10,258 nucleotides of DNA, taken from Acidobacteriaceae bacterium (GTDB taxonomy: Bacteria > Acidobacteriota > Terriglobia > Bryobacterales > Bryobacteraceae). The notes below the pieces were generated by a model. It was given only the letters and a program-made list of their open reading frames with translations, searched no databases and had not been told where the DNA came from. A program made the translations under genes and the position numbers. Positions 7,022-10,258 of the stretch are shown here, piece after piece (within the stretch, counting starts at the first letter, position 1; the number at the start of each line of letters is the position of its first letter). The DNA lies in contig JAFAQG010000487.1 of NCBI GenBank assembly GCA_019246575.1, positions 1-10,258 on the forward strand, written 5' to 3'.

Positions 7022-8086
7022 GTGCGCATTGCGCTCGATGCGACGTATAGTGTTGACCCACATGCCTCGGGTATCGCGATTTATTCGCGTGAGCTGATGG
7101 CCGGCCTCGCAGAAAAATTTCCGCGCGAACAGTTCCTACACTGCTATAGGCCCAAGCAATGGACACGGGCACCGAGAGCCGCTGACACAACCGTTCGGCG
7201 AAGATTACTGCTGCCTGCCATCCCCACCTTCCGGGCCGATGTCTTTCATGCCCTAAATCAGCGTGTCGATAGCCGTCCGACCCGCGCCGTGGTCTCGACT
7301 TTTCACGATCTCTTTGTGATGACCGGGCAGTATTCGTCAGCCGAGTTTCGAAAAAGATTCACGGCGCAGGCGCGCCGCGCGGCGGCAAACTCGGACCGGA
7401 TCATCGCTGTCTCGCAGTTTACGGCCGACCTGGTCGCTGATCTCCTTCAATTCGACCGTTCGCGAATCCGCGTCGTGTACCACGGAGTTAATCCGCCGGA
7501 CCATTCGTTTGAAGCGAGCCGTGAGAATACTGTGCTGTTTGTAGGAGCGCTTCAGATTCGTAAGAACGTGTCGCGCTTAGTGGAGGCGTTCGAGCGGATC
7601 CCGTCGGATTGGCGGCTTGTGCTCGCCGGCTCGACGCACGGCTACGGGGCTGATCAGATCATCGAACGAATTGCGAGAAGCCCTGCGCGCGAGCGGATTA
7701 CGATGCCGGGATATCTGCCGCGTTCGGAACTCGACCGGCTGTATGCAACGGCGTCGATTTTTGCGTTTCCCTCGCTCGACGAGGGCTTCGGTATTCCAGT
7801 GCTGGACGCGATGGCGCACGGGGTACCGGTGGTGACTTCGAGCCGTTCGTCTTCCACATCGATGCCTTCAGCAATGGCGGAGATCGCGGGCGACGCAGCA
7901 GTTTTCGTGAATCCCGAAAACACGGACGAGATCGCGGCCGCACTCGCCCGGCTCATGAAGGATCCGGATCTACGCGAAACACTTTCGAGGCGGGGCCGTG
8001 AGCGCGCAAGGCTCTACACATGGGATAGAGCCGTATCTGAAACGTATCAAGTTTACCGGGACGCAAACCCGAAACGTTACTTCTGA
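7022..8086 (+). CDS. GT4-family (GT-B fold) glycosyltransferase
   Basis: Predicted retaining glycosyltransferase of 354 residues that moves a sugar from an activated nucleotide donor to a glycan or lipid acceptor at the cytoplasmic membrane. The N-terminal half starts in the usual way (RIALDATYSVDPHASGIAIYSREL) and contains STFHDLFV and SDRIIAVSQFTADL. The donor-binding half has VLFVGALQIRKN, GYLPRSELDRLYA and DEGFGIPVLDAMAHGVPVV, in which the second acid of the EX7E motif is Asp instead of Glu. After VVTS there are about seven extra residues (Ser/Thr-rich) before the AEIAGDAAVFVNP segment. The GTG start fits the family N-terminus; GGGG precedes it by 2 nt. It lies 10 nt after the sigma-54 activator, so co-transcription is likely. 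Exopolysaccharide or lipid-linked glycan synthesis is plausible, but the sugar cannot be named. Confidence 0.93.
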   Translation: MRIALDATYSVDPHASGIAIYSRELMAGLAEKFPREQFLHCYRPKQWTRAPRAADTTVRRRLLLPAIPTFRADVFHALNQRVDSRPTRAVVSTFHDLFVMTGQYSSAEFRKRFTAQARRAAANSDRIIAVSQFTADLVADLLQFDRSRIRVVYHGVNPPDHSFEASRENTVLFVGALQIRKNVSRLVEAFERIPSDWRLVLAGSTHGYGADQIIERIARSPARERITMPGYLPRSELDRLYATASIFAFPSLDEGFGIPVLDAMAHGVPVVTSSRSSSTSMPSAMAEIAGDAAVFVNPENTDEIAAALARLMKDPDLRETLSRRGRERARLYTWDRAVSETYQVYRDANPKRYF

Positions 8087-8409
8087 TCTTCTTCGATGGA
8101 GATTTTCAGAGCCTTCAGGAATTTCTGGTCCTGCGACGTAAGCCGGATCTTACCCGTAGACTCGTGATGTACCGCGGTTTCTGTACTGACTGCAGCGTCT
8201 TCCGTATCGGATTCTTCGTCCGAACCTTCACGCTTATTAAAACCGATGGTTGCTTCGAGCACCAAAAAGACGTCGTAGCCTGCGCGCTTGATCTCGCCGA
8301 TTGCGCCCGCGATGCGGTCGGAGTCGGACAGCGATTCATTGATCGCATTACCAAGCTCCTGCATTAGCTCCTTCAGCCTTTCGTCCAAAATCTCCCCTTT
8401 CCCGGGCAC
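8077..8409 (-). CDS. Small acidic protein of unknown function
   Basis: I do not recognise the family. From GTG 8409 the product has 110 residues. The N-terminal part looks structured: a helical, charged segment (ILDERLKELMQELGNAINES), then SDRIAGAIGEIKRAGYDVFLVLEATIGF, which reads as helix, turn, strand. The middle is very acidic and probably disordered (SDEESDTEDAAVSTE). The tail is amphipathic again, with TSQDQKFLKALKIS before EEDQK. No signal peptide or membrane segment is seen, so it is probably cytoplasmic. The start is uncertain: the frame is open to GTG 8478, but residues before 8409 (Cys/Trp-containing) do not look coding; TTG 8388 and ATG 8364 are alternatives. AGGTGAT lies upstream of GTG 8409. 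Its stop overlaps the end of the convergent glycosyltransferase by 10 bp, with no terminator between them. Confidence 0.7.
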   Translation of the reverse strand: MPGKGEILDERLKELMQELGNAINESLSDSDRIAGAIGEIKRAGYDVFLVLEATIGFNKREGSDEESDTEDAAVSTETAVHHESTGKIRLTSQDQKFLKALKISIEEDQK

Positions 8410-8616
8410 CTTCAGCGTATCACCTAATTCGTGGACCGGCAGTTGCCATGAACATTGGAATACGCAAGAAATGAGCACCTAAGTACTAGTGCTTTGAAAT
8501 CGGCAACCCGTACAAACTATTTGATACGAAACAGTCTAGGATTTCTTCGTATTCCTCAGCGCTCAGGCTTACAGCCCGCGCAAAGGCAACCATATCGGTG
8601 AAACACTCTCGACCGA
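8410..8616. other. Intergenic spacer with no confident gene
   Basis: This 207-bp stretch lies between two minus-strand genes. It holds a weak inverted repeat ATCGGT/ACCGAT next to the M1-like stop codon, an imperfect 14-bp palindrome AAGTACTAGTGCTT (8481-8494), and a 35-codon minus-strand frame (8593-8486) with protein-like composition but weak start signals. I see no clear promoter or terminator in it. Confidence 0.5.
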
Positions 8617-10258
8617 TTACGTTTCGGAGTTTTTCTGCTCGTACGGCTTCGTAGAGTACCGGGCGGCCTCTGCCTGCGCGCCTGCAGTATTATCATGCGT
8701 CCGAATCGCGAGTTTGTATTCGTTCACTGCCCGGTCACGCTGTCCGGATACATCGAAAATTTTTCCTAAATTGACGTGGGACCATACTTCGGTCCATTTC
8801 GGTTCGAGGTCGCCGTTGATGGCCGCGCGAAATTCATTGGCTGCCGATTGGAAGTTATTCTGCTTGAAAAACAGCTCACCGATTCGGTAATGGGCGAGTG
8901 AGCTGTTCTTATTTACCTCGAGCGCCTTCTGGTATTCGCGCAGGGCATTCGCGTAGTCGTTGATTTGGGTGAATTGATCGCCACGCTTGATCGCGACCTG
9001 CACCTGAATACTCGGATCGAGACGTAGCAGCACGTGGTTTGGGTCGACAGTTAGCTTGCGGGGTTTGCCGAAGGTGTCCAGGCTGAACTCCGTAGAGGTG
9101 CCCGTAACTTCCACTCTCTTCATCTCGGGGTTGCCCTCGGTTTCGATCTTCAGATCAACGGGCATGCGGAAAGTGTCGAGGTCCTGGTTGATCTTGCCCA
9201 CCACGCGGAATCCCTGCTGCGTACGCAAAATCGTGTACTCGACTTTGAATTCAGGCGAGCCGCTCGATTCCAGCCACTGGATGAAGAAGTACCGAAGATC
9301 CTGACCCGATGCCTGTTCCATGGCCTTGCGAAAGTCTTCGCTATTTGCCGATTGCCAGCTGTATTTATCAATAAACGCGTGCAGACCTTTCTTGAAATCT
9401 GCATCCCCGACCACGCTCCGGAGCATGTTGAGGATACCCGCCCCTTTCGCTGCCGTCAGAGCCCAATATTCGGGCGAATAGTCTTCGAGGCGCGCAGCCT
9501 GTAAGACGGGGGGATCCTTCACGGTCAACGCCTCGATGTAGGTCGAGTTAACTTCCGATTCCATAGCACCGGGACCCGCCGTGTGCTCCGTGTAAAGAAG
9601 CTCGGAAAAGCGCGCCGGGCCGTTCTGAAGCCACAGATGGTTCCGGTTTGCCGGCGAAACCAGCACGCCCCACCACTGACGAGAGAGCTGATTCGCGAGC
9701 ACACGCGTGTTCACGGGATTACTGATCGATCCCGGCGCAAGAAAAATGATACCGGGAGCGGCGTATCCGTTTACTGCGCCTGCCTCGGTCTCGACCAGTG
9801 CCAGATTTGCTTGTGGAGCAAGGCCGTATTCAGACGTTAAGAACGTCATGATCTTGCCTGTTTCGTCACCATATGCCTGAGCGGACGCGGCCTGCTGATC
9901 GCGGAAGTAGACCTGAGTCGTGATCCCCTGAGACGAGACGCGAGCGGGATCGGCTTTTGCGACGGCGATGCTGCCCGGAAAACTTGCCTTTTCGTAATGG
10001 AATGAATAGAGCGTCCGGTTGTTGCTTGCGCGGTCCGTCTTCATATCGCCGCTGGCGATGACGCGATATTCAGACGGCGTTGTAATGTTCAGGTCTGCCG
10101 CAAAGCGGTTTACCGTATAGCCGGAAACGGGGAACCAACGGGAAGGATAAAGAAGATAGCCGAAGTCGGGATGCAGTGCGGCGAATTTGATGCCATAAAC
10201 AGGCGAATCTTCGTTGCCGGTGAGCTTGCCGTCGTAGCTGATCGCGACTTGGCAGGGC
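8617..10258 (-). CDS. M1-aminopeptidase-like protein with TPR tail, catalytically degenerate (5' end beyond right edge)
   Basis: 546 codons are in the window; the frame stays open to the right edge, so ATG 10044 is internal. The fold is that of M1 (gluzincin) aminopeptidases: an N-terminal domain piece (GYLLYPSRWFPVSGYTVNRF), then the catalytic domain. Counted from Met 10044, the zinc motif HEXXH reads NQLSR (118-122) within the conserved context QWWGVLV, the distal zinc Glu of NEG is Asn141 (LWLQNGPA), the GAMEN exopeptidase motif reads NGYAA before PGIIFLAPG, and the catalytic Tyr position before KG is Ala. The helical part is well kept (KGAGILNMLRSVVGDADFKKGL, ASGQDLRYFFIQWLESSGSPEF in pieces). 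About three TPR units follow, from residue 350 or so (YANALREYQKALEVN, FQSAANEFRAAI, RDRAVNEYKLAI). A binding or scaffold role replaces proteolysis by inference. A weak stem (ATCGGT/ACCGAT) follows the stop, without a T-tract. Confidence 0.9.
   Translation of the reverse strand, partial: PCQVAISYDGKLTGNEDSPVYGIKFAALHPDFGYLLYPSRWFPVSGYTVNRFAADLNITTPSEYRVIASGDMKTDRASNNRTLYSFHYEKASFPGSIAVAKADPARVSSQGITTQVYFRDQQAASAQAYGDETGKIMTFLTSEYGLAPQANLALVETEAGAVNGYAAPGIIFLAPGSISNPVNTRVLANQLSRQWWGVLVSPANRNHLWLQNGPARFSELLYTEHTAGPGAMESEVNSTYIEALTVKDPPVLQAARLEDYSPEYWALTAAKGAGILNMLRSVVGDADFKKGLHAFIDKYSWQSANSEDFRKAMEQASGQDLRYFFIQWLESSGSPEFKVEYTILRTQQGFRVVGKINQDLDTFRMPVDLKIETEGNPEMKRVEVTGTSTEFSLDTFGKPRKLTVDPNHVLLRLDPSIQVQVAIKRGDQFTQINDYANALREYQKALEVNKNSSLAHYRIGELFFKQNNFQSAANEFRAAINGDLEPKWTEVWSHVNLGKIFDVSGQRDRAVNEYKLAIRTHDNTAGAQAEAARYSTKPYEQKNSET

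Overview
The window looks like a chromosomal, housekeeping-rich segment of a Gram-negative bacterium with a moderately GC-rich genome. An Acidobacteriota-type organism is my best guess. It rests on the gene styles (a coiled-coil/beta-barrel porin, an M1-peptidase-like protein with C-terminal TPRs, a short sigma-54 activator) and is inference, not proof. I see no tRNA, rRNA, CRISPR array, insertion sequence, phage gene or attachment site.

Layout. Positions 1-1811 (minus) carry the N-terminal two thirds of DnaE, the replicative DNA polymerase III alpha subunit, cut by the left edge. A 154-bp divergent spacer separates it from a plus-strand outer-membrane porin-like gene (1966-3654), which ends at a strong intrinsic terminator with a UUCG loop. 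Next is a MidA/NDUFAF7-type SAM-dependent methyltransferase (3753-4727, plus). Facing it on the minus strand is a tiny, complete transcription unit (about 4950-4721): a promoter with 17-bp spacing, a ribosome binding site, a 24-codon gene for a peptide with 11 lysines, and an intrinsic terminator. Its -10 hexamer is a self-complementary TATATA and may also serve the plus strand, towards rlpA.

Positions 5085-8086 (plus) form a likely operon: an RlpA-type lipoprotein with a SPOR domain, a sigma-54 activator with no N-terminal sensor domain, and a GT4 glycosyltransferase. Together they suggest an envelope or polysaccharide function. The glycosyltransferase converges on, and overlaps by 10 bp, a small acidic protein of unknown function (8077-8409, minus). 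A 207-bp spacer follows. The window ends in an M1-aminopeptidase-like gene (8617 to beyond the right edge, minus) in which every catalytic and zinc-binding position I can align is substituted, so it is predicted to be a pseudopeptidase with a TPR tail.

The two points most worth following up are the self-contained Lys-rich micro-gene, which is below normal annotation cutoffs, and the fully degenerated active site of the M1-like protein within an otherwise well-preserved fold.
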